This document shows positions 1 to 8,779 of a stretch of 64,000 nt of DNA, in pieces (within the stretch, counting starts at the first letter, position 1; every line of letters begins with the position of its first letter). A program made the translations under genes and the position numbers. The DNA comes from Sphingomonas changbaiensis NBRC 104936. Its GTDB lineage: Bacteria; Pseudomonadota; Alphaproteobacteria; Sphingomonadales; Sphingomonadaceae. The notes below the pieces were generated by a model that saw only the letters and a list, made by a program, of their open reading frames with translations, was not told the origin of the DNA and searched no databases. The stretch is from contig NZ_BBWU01000039.1 of assembly GCF_000974765.1 (NCBI RefSeq), positions 124,001 through 188,000 of the forward strand, read 5' to 3'.

Positions 1-150
1 TTGGCGATGCGCGGCTATCTGGACGAACCCACCGCCTTCACCCCCGAGACCTGGCCCGTACGCTACGACGACGCGCGCGCGGCCCGGATGCGCGAGACGC
101 TCGCCCACGTGCTCGGCGCCTGCATCGCCTTTGCGAAGGAACAAGCATGA
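1..150 (+). CDS. hutG: N-formylglutamate deformylase, C-terminal end (partial)
   Basis: The first 49 codons in frame 1 read through to a TGA at 148-150, so this is the 3' end of a gene that starts before the window. The residues RGYLDEP followed by a helical, Arg/Ala-rich tail resemble the end of N-formylglutamate amidohydrolases, which release glutamate and formate in the last step of histidine breakdown. The stop overlaps the ATG of urocanate hydratase (ATGA, 147-150), so the two are translationally coupled in one hut operon. The call rests largely on this context, because little of the protein is visible. Confidence 0.6.
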   Translation: MAMRGYLDEPTAFTPETWPVRYDDARAARMRETLAHVLGACIAFAKEQA

Positions 151-1799
151 GCCGCCTCGACAATAGCCGCCACATTCGCGCGCCGCGTGGGCCCGAGCTC
201 AACGCGAAGAGCTGGCTGACCGAAGCGCCGCTCAGGATGCTGATGAACAATCTCGACGACGAGGTTGCCGAGAACCCGCAAGAGCTGGTCGTCTATGGCG
301 GTATCGGCCGCGCCGCGCGCGACTGGGAGAGCTTCGACCGCATCGCCGCGGTGCTGAAGCGGCTGGGCGACGAGGAGACGCTGCTGGTCCAGTCCGGCAA
401 GCCGGTCGGCGTGTTCCGCACCCACCGCGATGCGCCACGCGTGCTGATCGCCAACTCCAACCTCGTGCCGCGCTGGGCCGATTGGGATCATTTCAACGAG
501 CTCGATCGCAAGGGCCTGATGATGTACGGCCAGATGACGGCCGGCAGCTGGATCTATATCGGTACCCAAGGCATCGTCCAAGGCACGTACGAGACCTTCG
601 TCGAGGTCGGGCGGCAGCATTATAGCGGCGACCTCTCCGGCCGCTGGATCCTGACTGCGGGGCTCGGCGGCATGGGCGGCGCGCAGCCGCTCGCGGCGGT
701 GATGGCCGGCGCCTCGTGCCTCGCCGTCGAATGCCAGCCGAGCCGGATCGAGATGCGGCTGAAGACCCGCTATCTCGACCGCGCCACCGACAGCCTCGAC
801 GAGGCGCTAGAGCTGGTCACGACCGCAAAGGAGCCGATCTCGGTCGGCCTGCTCGGCAATGCCGCCGACATCTATCCGGAGCTGGTGCGCCGCGGCGTGC
901 GGCCCGACGTCGTCACCGACCAGACTTCCGCGCACGATCCGGTCAACGGCTATCTGCCGAAGGGCTGGACGCTCGACCGCTGGATGCGTGAGCGCGAGAG
1001 CGATCCGAAGGGGGTCGAGCACGCCGCCAAGGCCTCGATGGCGGAGCATGTCCGCGCAATGCTCGATTTCTGGAAGGCGGGCGTGCCGACGCTCGATTAC
1101 GGCAACAATATCCGTCAGATGGCGAAGGACGAAGGCGTTGCGGACGCGTTCGCTTTCCCGGGCTTCGTGCCCGCCTATATCCGCCCGCTCTTCTGCCGCG
1201 GGGTGGGGCCATTCCGCTGGTGTGCGCTCTCCGGCGATCCGGAGGACATCTACAAGACCGACGCCAAGGTGAAGGAGCTGCTGCCCGACAATGCGCACCT
1301 GCACCGCTGGCTCGACATGGCGAAGGAACGGATCGCCTTTCAGGGCTTGCCGGCGCGCATCTGCTGGGTGGGCCTGGGCGACCGTCACCGGCTCGGCCTC
1401 GCCTTCAACGAGATGGTCCGCTCGGGCGAGCTGAAGGCGCCGGTCGTGATCGGCCGCGATCACCTCGATTCCGGCTCGGTCGCCAGCCCCAACCGCGAGA
1501 CCGAGGCGATGCGCGACGGTTCCGACGCCGTCTCCGACTGGCCGCTGCTGAACGCGCTCCTCAACACCGCAAGCGGCGCGACCTGGGTGTCGCTGCACCA
1601 TGGCGGCGGTGTCGGCATGGGCTATTCGCAGCACGCCGGCATAGTCATCGTCGCAGACGGCACCGACGAGGCCGCAGCGCGGCTGGAACGCGTGCTGTGG
1701 AACGACCCCGCAACCGGCGTCATGCGCCACGCCGATGCGGGATATGAGATCGCGGTGGAATGTGCGCGGGAGAAGGGGTTGGACCTGCCGAGTTTGTGA
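147..1799 (+). CDS. hutU: Urocanate hydratase
   Basis: At 550 residues this is the usual length for urocanase, the cytoplasmic NAD-dependent lyase that converts urocanate to imidazolone propionate in histidine degradation. The tight-NAD glycine-rich segment [13 protein letters not shown] is near residues 173-185. The conserved motif [11 protein letters not shown] carries Cys406, which matches the family's catalytic-loop cysteine. The C-terminal block [17 protein letters not shown] is diagnostic. The start is the ATG overlapping the upstream stop. The gene is followed at once by an unrelated gene on the other strand, so the hut operon ends here. Confidence 0.97.
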   Translation: MSRLDNSRHIRAPRGPELNAKSWLTEAPLRMLMNNLDDEVAENPQELVVYGGIGRAARDWESFDRIAAVLKRLGDEETLLVQSGKPVGVFRTHRDAPRVLIANSNLVPRWADWDHFNELDRKGLMMYGQMTAGSWIYIGTQGIVQGTYETFVEVGRQHYSGDLSGRWILTAGLGGMGGAQPLAAVMAGASCLAVECQPSRIEMRLKTRYLDRATDSLDEALELVTTAKEPISVGLLGNAADIYPELVRRGVRPDVVTDQTSAHDPVNGYLPKGWTLDRWMRERESDPKGVEHAAKASMAEHVRAMLDFWKAGVPTLDYGNNIRQMAKDEGVADAFAFPGFVPAYIRPLFCRGVGPFRWCALSGDPEDIYKTDAKVKELLPDNAHLHRWLDMAKERIAFQGLPARICWVGLGDRHRLGLAFNEMVRSGELKAPVVIGRDHLDSGSVASPNRETEAMRDGSDAVSDWPLLNALLNTASGATWVSLHHGGGVGMGYSQHAGIVIVADGTDEAAARLERVLWNDPATGVMRHADAGYEIAVECAREKGLDLPSL

Positions 1800-1806
1800 G
1801 CGGGCG

Positions 1807-2205
1807 TCAGTCGCCCGTCACCTCGCCATCATCGTCGGAGAGCTTCGCTTTCACGCGGCGCTTGCGAACTTCTTGTATGATATCCTCAATTGCATAAAGG
1901 GCATCGAACCCCTCTTTGGCCTTGCCGTTGGTCTCGTCTGGATCGGCCGCGAACAAAGCCTTTGCTTTCGCCGCCAGCGCGATCAGGTCCGTGTAACGCT
2001 CATCGCCTAGCTTCTTGCGAACGATGCCGAAGCTATCCACCAACTCGCCAAAATACGTGTCGATATTGCGCTTGGGCAACAGACCAGAGTCGTCGATAAA
2101 TTTGGGTGCCTTGAGGATCATGGAACCGAGCAGGTCATAGATTTCACTCAGGCTCGCCGGAATATAAGGCCTCGGATTGGCGTAGGGGCTGCGATAGCCA
2201 GTCAT
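1807..2205 (-). CDS. Small acidic protein, candidate immunity protein
   Basis: The product is 132 residues with no signal peptide or membrane segment and no family I can name. It is predicted mostly helical, with an acidic tail (LSDDDGEVTGD). Its ATG overlaps the stop of the upstream gene by four bases (ATGA, 2202-2205), so the two proteins are made together. The upstream gene looks like a polymorphic toxin or effector, and a small cognate protein coupled downstream is the classic layout for an immunity protein. Base composition is visibly lower in GC than hutU next door. Function is inferred from layout only. Confidence 0.5.
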   Translation of the reverse strand: MTGYRSPYANPRPYIPASLSEIYDLLGSMILKAPKFIDDSGLLPKRNIDTYFGELVDSFGIVRKKLGDERYTDLIALAAKAKALFAADPDETNGKAKEGFDALYAIEDIIQEVRKRRVKAKLSDDDGEVTGD

Positions 2206-3308
2206 TGCTTCTTCTCCGGTCGGGGGATCGCGTAGGTGTAGGTTCCGCCGAGCTGCCGGGGACGAATAATAATGACGATCGACGGCTTGAAATCGGTGGC
2301 GAAAAAATCTCGAATCTGAGCGGTTTTGATTGTCTTTTGGGTCAGCGAAACATCAAATGCGACGTTCGCAACGCGCGCGTCCGGCCGGCGATAGGTAAGC
2401 TCCGTCGCGGAGCTGTTATTTTCGCGACGATTCACCCGCACTGGCCCTTTTCCTGCCGAGTCGATGCCAAACCGATTAAGGCGCTGACGGAGCTCGATAC
2501 GCACATGTCGGTCGATAAAATTGCCTATCGCTTCAGGGTTCGATAATCGGACTCTTAAGTTCCCAGCGCGCAATCGCCCTCGCGCGATTTCATAGGCTTT
2601 ATCCGCCTCAGCCTGCATCAATCTGAGTGTTTCCACCTGCAGCGCCCGGGGATCGCCTTTCTTACGCAGAAGTGCAGCAGCCAACTCGAAGCGTAAGTTG
2701 TTGAGCTGATTCATCTGGCCTTCGAGCGTTTGCGGAAAACCCACCGACTCCAAGCGATAATCCGGGTCCACGGTCGTGATCTGGCGGATCAACGTATCTG
2801 TCAGATCGTTGGTCAACTCCGCGGTCAGCGCTTGTGCCGGGCCAGTGAAATCCAGCAGATTGTCCGCCACAGCGACGATCGCGCCGCCTGCCGTGTTCCG
2901 CAGCGACGGGAACACCTGCTCCAGCGTCATCGGTCGGATCAAGGCTTCATAGTTGCCCCCGCGCCGCATCGGTGGGCCGCCGCGCGGCGCCGCGACTTGC
3001 CGAAGGAGCGGATTGTCCTCGTCTGGATGATAGACCGCCTGGGTCAGCCGAGGCGGCGGCTCCGGCGCCGCCGGAGGCTTGTCCCTGTCGCCATCCGATG
3101 CCGAATTCTTCGGCCGCCGCTTGTCCGACACGACCACGCTTGCCAACGAGCGTGGGCCGCCCGGTGCGAAGGTGAAACGGCCATCGTCCGGATCGTGATA
3201 GGGATTGAACTTGAGCTCGCGGCCGTCCGCCGCGCGTGGCCGGGGCAAGCGCCCCGTTCTCAACCAATGGGAAAAGGCCCGCCGCTGCGCGCTTGCCGAA
3301 CTGTCCAT
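2202..3308 (-). CDS. Putative polymorphic toxin/effector with NPYHDPDxGRF motif
   Basis: The product is 368 residues from the chosen ATG at 3308. The N-terminus has AFSHWLRTGR (residues 11-20) and FNPYHDPDDGRFTFAPGG (about 34-51). A similar Asn-Pro-x-His-Asp-x-x-Gly-Arg-Phe motif recurs at the start of phage-associated and effector proteins. A Pro-rich linker and a helical middle follow. The last 70 or so residues contain PDARVANVAFDVSLTQK and a beta-rich end, somewhat like a PD-(D/E)xK nuclease core. An upstream ATG at 3353 sits one base after AGGAG and a TTG lies at 3368; both would add residues that do not look conserved. The coupled downstream gene may encode its immunity protein. Confidence 0.5.
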   Translation of the reverse strand: MDSSASAQRRAFSHWLRTGRLPRPRAADGRELKFNPYHDPDDGRFTFAPGGPRSLASVVVSDKRRPKNSASDGDRDKPPAAPEPPPRLTQAVYHPDEDNPLLRQVAAPRGGPPMRRGGNYEALIRPMTLEQVFPSLRNTAGGAIVAVADNLLDFTGPAQALTAELTNDLTDTLIRQITTVDPDYRLESVGFPQTLEGQMNQLNNLRFELAAALLRKKGDPRALQVETLRLMQAEADKAYEIARGRLRAGNLRVRLSNPEAIGNFIDRHVRIELRQRLNRFGIDSAGKGPVRVNRRENNSSATELTYRRPDARVANVAFDVSLTQKTIKTAQIRDFFATDFKPSIVIIIRPRQLGGTYTYAIPRPEKKQ

Positions 3309-3453
3309 TGCGCCGCCCCGCCTGCTGATGCGGTGAGAACAGATCAGCAACATTCTCCTATTTGTCAAGTAAATTGAGCCGCTCGCGGCGAGTCGTGCCC
3401 CACGCGGGTTGGCAGCGGTTGTCGCCGGGAACCGCAGCCCATACCTTCAAACC

Positions 3454-4071
3454 ATGTTGATTTCGCGGCGGGGGCTGATCGGGTCCGTGGCGGCGCTGGC
3501 GGTGACCGGGACGGCTCGGGCGCCGGCTGCGCTGGGGCCACTTGGATCGCTGGTCACTCCGAAACAAGAATCGGATATCGTGAAAGCGGCGCGGCGGGCG
3601 TTGGCGACGCATGGCGGCATGGCTGCGCAGCGCGACGTCGTGGGCGTCGCCGACTTCAGCCCGGCGTCGCGCGATCCGCGCTTTCACTTGGTCGATATGG
3701 CGAGCGGCCGGGTGTCGAGCTTTCTGGTCGCGCACGGACGCGGGTCCGATCCCGATCATTGCGGCTGGCTGAAGCGCTTCTCCAACGATCCGGGATCGAG
3801 CGCGACGTCGGACGGCGTCTATCTCACCGCTGGCGAATATCCGGGCAAGCATGGCCGCTCGATGCGGCTGAAGGGGCTCGACCCGACCAACGACAATGCC
3901 GAGCCGCGCGCGGTCGTGATGCACGGCGCCTGGTATGTGAGCCCCGAGATGGTCGCGGAGCACGGCAAGCTCGGGCGCAGCGAGGGCTGTTTCGCGTTCA
4001 GCGAGGCGGACCTGCCGCGCGTGCTCGAACGGCTCGGCCCCGGCCGGCTGATCACTGCCGGCAAATTCTGA
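3454..4071 (+). CDS. Exported murein L,D-transpeptidase-like protein (YkuD_2 family)
   Basis: The product is 205 residues. It opens with MLISRRGLIGSVAALAVTG, a twin-arginine-like signal (S-R-R-G-L-I then a hydrophobic stretch), so the protein is likely exported. The C-terminal half has the L,D-transpeptidase-type catalytic region: VMHGAWY supplies the histidine and GRSEGCFAF the nucleophilic cysteine. Proteins of this branch act on, or crosslink, peptidoglycan stem peptides. The ATG at 3454 was preferred over in-frame starts up to 3409 because it begins exactly at the signal peptide. No strong ribosome binding site is visible. Confidence 0.8.
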   Translation: MLISRRGLIGSVAALAVTGTARAPAALGPLGSLVTPKQESDIVKAARRALATHGGMAAQRDVVGVADFSPASRDPRFHLVDMASGRVSSFLVAHGRGSDPDHCGWLKRFSNDPGSSATSDGVYLTAGEYPGKHGRSMRLKGLDPTNDNAEPRAVVMHGAWYVSPEMVAEHGKLGRSEGCFAFSEADLPRVLERLGPGRLITAGKF

Positions 4072-4099
4072 TCGGCGAATCGTCGCCGGCCTGATCCAT

Positions 4100-4117
4100 G
4101 TGGGCGCATTCGCCCAC
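4100..4117 (+). terminator. Short perfect hairpin downstream of the transpeptidase gene
   Basis: GTGGGCG, four bases, CGCCCAC forms a perfect 7-bp stem 28 bases after the stop codon at 4071. No T tract follows, so it could be a weak or factor-dependent terminator, or an mRNA 3' end stabiliser. Confidence 0.35.
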
Positions 4118-4187
4118 AGCCTGCTGTTGAAAATGGAGCGTCCGAATCGCAGCTTGTGCGATATCGGGACAGTTAGCGGGGATTTGC

Positions 4188-4370
4188 ATGCAGCAGCAGG
4201 ATGAGTTCAGCTATCATTCTCAGCGGGCCACACATGAGCTCGATCTCGGCCTGACCGCCGATTCTGGCGCCGTCGCGCGCGCGCACCTCCAGCTCGCCTC
4301 GATGCACATGGAGCGGCTACGCGAGCTGGGCAGCGACGAGTCAGCCGCCGGCCCGTCCGCAGCCGACTAG
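4188..4370 (+). CDS. Small hypothetical protein
   Basis: The product is 60 residues and begins MQQQDEFSYHSQRATHELDL. It is predicted to be one helical hairpin (residues 9-46) with a flexible Ser/Ala-rich tail, and has no signal or membrane segment. It resembles short uncharacterised sphingomonad proteins in style, but I do not recognise a family. It ends just before a strong bidirectional terminator, which supports a real transcription unit ending here. Confidence 0.6.
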   Translation: MQQQDEFSYHSQRATHELDLGLTADSGAVARAHLQLASMHMERLRELGSDESAAGPSAAD

Positions 4371-4382
4371 CTTTCCACCACT

Positions 4383-4420
4383 AAAAAAGGGCGCCCATCG
4401 CAGGATGGACGCCCTTTTTC
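4383..4420. terminator. Bidirectional rho-independent terminator
   Basis: An A-run, AAGGGCG plus CCATC, a GCAG loop, GATGG, then CGCCCTT and a T-run form a long GC-rich stem with an A tract on one side and a T tract on the other. It lies between the convergent genes ending at 4370 (+) and 4437 (-) and can stop both transcripts. Confidence 0.85.
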
Positions 4421-4436
4421 TGTCTCTGGGTTCGGA

Positions 4437-5147
4437 TCAGGCCGCGGGCGGCACTTCGACCGTGTCGTTCGCGCCTTCCGGACGCGGGCGACGGGTGCGG
4501 CGACGCGGCGCCGGCTCTTCGCCCGAGGCCGCGTTGTCGACGGCAATGGCCGGCGGCAGGCGATCGGCGTCGAACGTTTCGGCCTGATCCTCGCGCGGGC
4601 GGCGCGGACGTCGGCCGCGGCGCTGATCGTCGTCGCCCTGCGGCGCGGACGCCTCGTTCGCCTGCGCTTCGCCGGCGGCTTCGGCCGGCTGCTCGGGCTG
4701 GCGCTCGCGGCGTTCGCCATCGCGGCGGAAGCCGTTGCGGTCGCCACGATCAGCCCGCTCTCCGCGGTCGCGATCATTGCGGTCGCGGTCGTTGCGGTCG
4801 CGCCGCTGGCCGGTGTCGCGCGATTCGAACTCGTCGCCGCCGTCCTCGCCCTCGAACTCCTCGTCGGAGCCGCTGCGCTGCGGGCGCTGGTCTTCGAACC
4901 GGGCGCGGGATTCGCTCAACACGCGGAAATAATGGTCCGCGAACTGCAGGTAATATTCGGTGGTGACGCGGTCGCCGGCCATCTGCGAATCGCGCGCAAG
5001 ATTCTTGTATTTCTCGTGAAGCTGCTGGGCGTTGCCGCGGGCCCGGTTGTCGATGCGGTTGCCACCGCCACCGGGGCGTCCCGGATTGCCCTGCGGCCGC
5101 TGGCCGCCACGACCGCGACGGCGGCCGTTCTGACGATTGTCGATCAA
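4437..5147 (-). CDS. DUF4167 domain-containing protein
   Basis: The product is 236 residues. The N-terminus is basic and Gly/Arg-rich, followed by the DUF4167 core (about residues 30-90) with ARGNAQQLHEKYKNLARD and the end YYLQFADHYFRVL. The rest is low-complexity acidic/basic sequence with Arg-Asp-Arg-Asn repeats (about 115-150) and a Lys/Arg-rich end, as is normal for this alphaproteobacterial family. It is soluble and probably nucleic-acid binding given its composition, but the function is unknown. It often sits near prmC/prfA in alphaproteobacteria, as here. Confidence 0.9.
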   Translation of the reverse strand: MIDNRQNGRRRGRGGQRPQGNPGRPGGGGNRIDNRARGNAQQLHEKYKNLARDSQMAGDRVTTEYYLQFADHYFRVLSESRARFEDQRPQRSGSDEEFEGEDGGDEFESRDTGQRRDRNDRDRNDRDRGERADRGDRNGFRRDGERRERQPEQPAEAAGEAQANEASAPQGDDDQRRGRRPRRPREDQAETFDADRLPPAIAVDNAASGEEPAPRRRTRRPRPEGANDTVEVPPAA

Positions 5148-5434
5148 GGGATGTCCTCTACTTCACCCAAAAACTTGTCCGTTCCGGCGCCGTCCAGTCC
5201 TTCTCGAACTTCTTCGGATGCGCGGCCCTGGGGAGCCGCGCCGCATGCGCAGGCTCACGCCATTCGCCAGCGCGGCCGGGTCTAACCGCGTCTTAGCTGT
5301 GGGGATGGGAGGCCCTTTTCGAACCGCCGTCGGGCGCCGCTTTCGAAAAACTGCCTTCCCCTCTGGGTCTTTATCTAGTGGTTCGCATTTCAAAAACCAA
5401 GAGCAAATTAACGGCCGAATCTTGCTGATCTGTG
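5148..5434. other. Intergenic region, nothing recognised
   Basis: There are 287 bases between two same-strand genes. The stretch 5330-5430 is locally AT-richer and probably holds the promoter of the DUF4167 gene. I see no clear -35/-10 pair, hairpin or small coding frame. Confidence 0.5.
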
Positions 5435-6328
5435 TCAATCGGCGACAAGGGCCAGGCACCGGTCCAGGCCCGCCAAGTCCTTGCGCGTGCCGGTCTTGAG
5501 CCCCTGTTCCACGGCAAGGGCGGCGACGCCTTCCGCCTGGCTCGATCCGATCTCCAGCGCCGCCAGGCCGTTCGCCGCGAGCAGGCGCGGAAGTTGCGGG
5601 ACCAGAAGGCGATAATCATCGAGACCCTCCGGCCCGGCATAGAGCGCGGAGGCGGGTTCATGGACGGCCACATCGGGCGAGAGCACCGCGTCCGCTTCGA
5701 CATAGGGCGGATTGCAAAGGATCAGGTCGAAGCGGGCGTCGAGAGCATCGCCCCAGTTCCCCTGCACGAAATGCGCACGACTGCCGAAGCCGAGCCGATC
5801 GGCATTGCCGCGCGCGACGTCCAGTGCCGCCGCCGATCGGTCGACGCCCACGCCCCAGGCATGCGGCCATTGGTCGAGGCTCGCGAGCAGCAGCGCGCCT
5901 GAGCCGGTGCCGAGGTCGAGGACGCGCGCGGGAGCGCGGCCACGGAAATGGTCGATCGCCGCCTCGATCAGCGTCTCGGTGTCAGGCCGGGGGATCAGCA
6001 CCGCGGGCGTGACGTGCAGGTCGAGCGTCCAAAAGCTCTTGGTGCCGGTGATATAGGCGACCGGCTCATGCGCCAGACGGCGGCGGATCAGCGGTTCGAA
6101 ACCGGAGGGGACGGAACGCTCGGGACCGAGCAGCAGCGCCTCGCGCGAAATGCCGAGCGCGTGGGCGAGCAGGAGCTCGGCGTCCAGCCGCGGGGTGGGG
6201 GAGATGGGGGTGAGAAGGTGGGTGGCGCGGGCCAACTCCCCTCCCGCTTGCGGGAGGGGCTGGGGGTGGGCACTGTCAGGCTCCGACGCGGTGTGGGACA
6301 CTGATCCCACCCCTAACCCCTCCCGCAA
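5435..6328 (-). CDS. prmC: Release factor N5-glutamine methyltransferase (start uncertain)
   Basis: PrmC methylates the GGQ glutamine of release factors with S-adenosylmethionine. The family core is clear: RLDAELLLAHALGISREALL near the N-terminus, the SAM motif LDLGTGSGALLLA and the catalytic LILCNPPYVEAD. It follows prfA, its substrate's gene, in one operon. The annotated frame opens at a TTG at 6328, but its first 35 or so codons are translated from two palindromic repeats and do not resemble PrmC. A TTG at about 6235 directly after GGGAGGGGAG (itself from the repeat) is a more plausible start, giving about 265 residues. Everything from RLDAEL on is secure. Confidence 0.9.
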   Translation of the reverse strand: MREGLGVGSVSHTASEPDSAHPQPLPQAGGELARATHLLTPISPTPRLDAELLLAHALGISREALLLGPERSVPSGFEPLIRRRLAHEPVAYITGTKSFWTLDLHVTPAVLIPRPDTETLIEAAIDHFRGRAPARVLDLGTGSGALLLASLDQWPHAWGVGVDRSAAALDVARGNADRLGFGSRAHFVQGNWGDALDARFDLILCNPPYVEADAVLSPDVAVHEPASALYAGPEGLDDYRLLVPQLPRLLAANGLAALEIGSSQAEGVAALAVEQGLKTGTRKDLAGLDRCLALVAD

Positions 6329-6338
6329 GCGGGAGGGG
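6238..6338. repeat. Pair of inverted palindromic repeats filling the prfA-prmC junction
   Basis: Two palindromes with 10-bp arms CCCCTCCCGC/GCGGGAGGGG (6238-6259 and 6317-6338) lie in opposite orientation, each with a GGGGTGGG-type flank pointing inward. This is the layout of BIME/REP elements. The right copy ends three bases from the prfA stop codon and the left copy runs into the prmC coding start. Confidence 0.85.
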
Positions 6339-6340
6339 AC

Positions 6341-7417
6341 TTACCCATTCAGATTCGCCAGCTTTTCCGCCTGGTCCTCCGCGATCAGCGCCTCGATCAG
6401 CTCGTCCATATGACCTTCGAGGATTTCGGGCAGGCGGTGGAGCGTCAGGTTGATGCGGTGGTCGGTCACACGGCCTTGCGGGAAATTGTAGGTGCGGATG
6501 CGCTCCGAACGATCACCCGAGCCCACCATCGACTTGCGCGCGCCGGCGCGTTCGTTGTGCAGCCGCTCGCGCTCCATTTCGTAGAGGCGGGTGCGCAGCA
6601 CTTTCAGCGCCTTGGCCTTGTTTTTGTGCTGCGACTTCTCGTCCTGCTGGATCACGACCAGACCGGTCGGCAGGTGCGTGATACGCACGGCGGAGTCGGT
6701 GGTGTTGACCGACTGGCCGCCGGGTCCGGACGAGCGGTAGATGTCGATGCGCAGGTCCTTGGTCTCGTCGATATGGACGTCGACGTCCTCGGCCTCGGGC
6801 AGCACCGCGACGGTGGCGGCAGAGGTGTGGATGCGGCCGCCGCTCTCGGTCGCGGGCACGCGCTGGACACGGTGGACGCCGCTTTCGAACTTCAGCCGCG
6901 CGAACACGCCCTGGCCGGTCACGCTTCCCACCACTTCCTTGTAGCCGCCCAACTCCGACGGGCTGGCCGAGATCAGCTCGACGCGCCAGCCGCGATCCTC
7001 GGCATAGCGCTGGTACATGCGGAACAGGTCGCCCGCGAACAAAGCCGCCTCGTCGCCGCCGGTGCCGGCGCGGATTTCGAGCATCGCCGCGCGCTCATCG
7101 GCGGCATCCCTGGGAAGCAGCTTGACCGCCAGATCGCGCTCCGCCGCCGGCAACCGCTCGCGGATCGACGCCGCTTCCTCGACCGCCATGTCGCGGATGT
7201 CGGGATCATTGTCGTTCGCCATGTCGGCGAGCACGTCGAGCTCGGCACGCAGCCGCCGCACCTCGCCCGCCGCCGCCGCGACCGGCTCCAGCTCCGCATA
7301 TTCCTTCGACACGGCGACGAACCGCTCGGCGGCAAGCTCGCCGGACGCCATCAGCGCCTGCAACTCGTCCCGCCGCGCCTCGATCTGCGCGATCCGTTCG
7401 GGGGAGATGGTGGTCAT
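6341..7417 (-). CDS. prfA: Peptide chain release factor 1
   Basis: The product is 358 residues, standard for RF1. It reads UAA/UAG stop codons and triggers peptide release on the ribosome. The catalytic GGQ is at 233-235 in [15 protein letters not shown]. The codon-recognition PAT motif, which marks RF1 rather than RF2, is at 188-190 (RVPATESGG). Its ATG overlaps the hisS stop (ATGA, 7414-7417), and prmC, which modifies the GGQ, follows. Confidence 0.97.
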   Translation of the reverse strand: MTTISPERIAQIEARRDELQALMASGELAAERFVAVSKEYAELEPVAAAAGEVRRLRAELDVLADMANDNDPDIRDMAVEEAASIRERLPAAERDLAVKLLPRDAADERAAMLEIRAGTGGDEAALFAGDLFRMYQRYAEDRGWRVELISASPSELGGYKEVVGSVTGQGVFARLKFESGVHRVQRVPATESGGRIHTSAATVAVLPEAEDVDVHIDETKDLRIDIYRSSGPGGQSVNTTDSAVRITHLPTGLVVIQQDEKSQHKNKAKALKVLRTRLYEMERERLHNERAGARKSMVGSGDRSERIRTYNFPQGRVTDHRINLTLHRLPEILEGHMDELIEALIAEDQAEKLANLNG

Positions 7418-8715
7418 GCCGAAGCCTGTTCGATCCAGGCAGGCAGTTTATTCAATAGCTTAGTGTCGAAGTTAGTGACGGGAAAGCTCTCAAGTTCAGA
7501 ATATGACCCCTGGGCGCGGATCAGTACGCGGCCTTTCAGGTTCATATATTCTTCGTGCTGCAGCAGCAGTATGACTTTGGGCGACTGGCGCGCGGCGCGT
7601 TCAAACCGTTTCCCTCTTTTGCCCGAAGCAATCACAGAACAGGGGACTCCGGTTCTACGAATCTGCGAAGCAAGCTTTGCCGAGTACTCGATTGGTCGCT
7701 CACCAGAAAGTCGATCGTCGTCGACTATGATCACTTCGACACGTTCCGCGGGCGGGGTCTCAATCAGCATCGCCAGCCGCTCGATTCCCGCCGCCCAGCC
7801 GACGGCGGGCGTGTGCGGGCCGCCGAGGGTTTCGATCAGACCGTCATAGCGCCCGCCGCCCAGCACCGTGCCTTGGGCACCGAGGCGGTCGGTGACGAAC
7901 TCGAACGCGGTGTGCCGGTAATAGTCGAGACCGCGCACCAGGCTCGGATTGCGCGTCCAGGCGACGCCTGCGGCGTCGAGGCCCTTGGTGACCGCCTCGA
8001 AGAATGCACCCGCCTCGCTGGTCAGCACGTCGTCGATCGACGGCGCGGCGTCGGCAATCGGACGATCGCGCGGGTCCTTGCTGTCGAGGATCCGCATCGG
8101 GTTGCGCTCCAGCCGGTCCAGGCTCTCCTGCGACAGCTCGCCGCGATGCGCGTCGAAGTGGCGGACGAGCGCATCGCGCCAGGCGGCACGCGTCTCGGAA
8201 TCGCCCAGCGTGTTCAGCTGCAGCGTCACGCCGTCGCTCACGCCCAGCTCCTTGAGCAGCTGGTCGGCCATCACCAGCAGCTCGACATCGGCGGCCGGCT
8301 CCGCCGCGCCGATCACTTCGGCGTCGAGCTGGTGGAACTGCCGGAACCGCCCCTTTTGCGGCCGCTCGTAGCGGAACAGTGGGCCGTGCGTAGCGACCTT
8401 CAGCGGCGCATATTGCTGCCAGCCTTCGGTCAGGTAGGCGCGCGCGATGCCGGCGGTAAATTCCGGCCGCAGCGTCAGCGAATCCCCGCCGCGATCCTCG
8501 AAACTGTACATTTCCTTCGAAACCACGTCGGTGGTTTCGCCGAGCGAGCGCGCGAACACGGCCGTCGCCTCGAACACCGGCACTTCGACGCGCTGGAACG
8601 CATAGAGCTTGCGCACGCGGTCGAACGTGTCGACCACATGCTGGAAGCGCAGTGCCTGCTCGCCAAGCATGTCCTGCGTGCCGCGGATCGGGCGGGGAGT
8701 TTCGATCTTTGCCAT
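7414..8715 (-). CDS. hisS: Histidine-tRNA ligase with atypical C-terminal domain
   Basis: The 433-residue class II synthetase charges tRNA-His. The catalytic core is normal: motif 2 region [15 protein letters not shown] (115-129), the HisA signature [15 protein letters not shown] (259-273) and [10 protein letters not shown] (287-296). From residue 325 on, the expected anticodon-binding domain is present only as a diverged alpha/beta segment ([21 protein letters not shown]). The DNA for it (7441-7740) is about 52% GC by hand count, against 70% in the next 60 bases. This looks like a replaced domain. First gene of hisS-prfA-prmC. Confidence 0.93.
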   Translation of the reverse strand: MAKIETPRPIRGTQDMLGEQALRFQHVVDTFDRVRKLYAFQRVEVPVFEATAVFARSLGETTDVVSKEMYSFEDRGGDSLTLRPEFTAGIARAYLTEGWQQYAPLKVATHGPLFRYERPQKGRFRQFHQLDAEVIGAAEPAADVELLVMADQLLKELGVSDGVTLQLNTLGDSETRAAWRDALVRHFDAHRGELSQESLDRLERNPMRILDSKDPRDRPIADAAPSIDDVLTSEAGAFFEAVTKGLDAAGVAWTRNPSLVRGLDYYRHTAFEFVTDRLGAQGTVLGGGRYDGLIETLGGPHTPAVGWAAGIERLAMLIETPPAERVEVIIVDDDRLSGERPIEYSAKLASQIRRTGVPCSVIASGKRGKRFERAARQSPKVILLLQHEEYMNLKGRVLIRAQGSYSELESFPVTNFDTKLLNKLPAWIEQASA

Positions 8716-8779
8716 GGAGCCGCGCTCTCTATGCGAGGTCGTGCGCTTTCGCTAGCGTCCGCGCACCAAGGGGAGGCGC

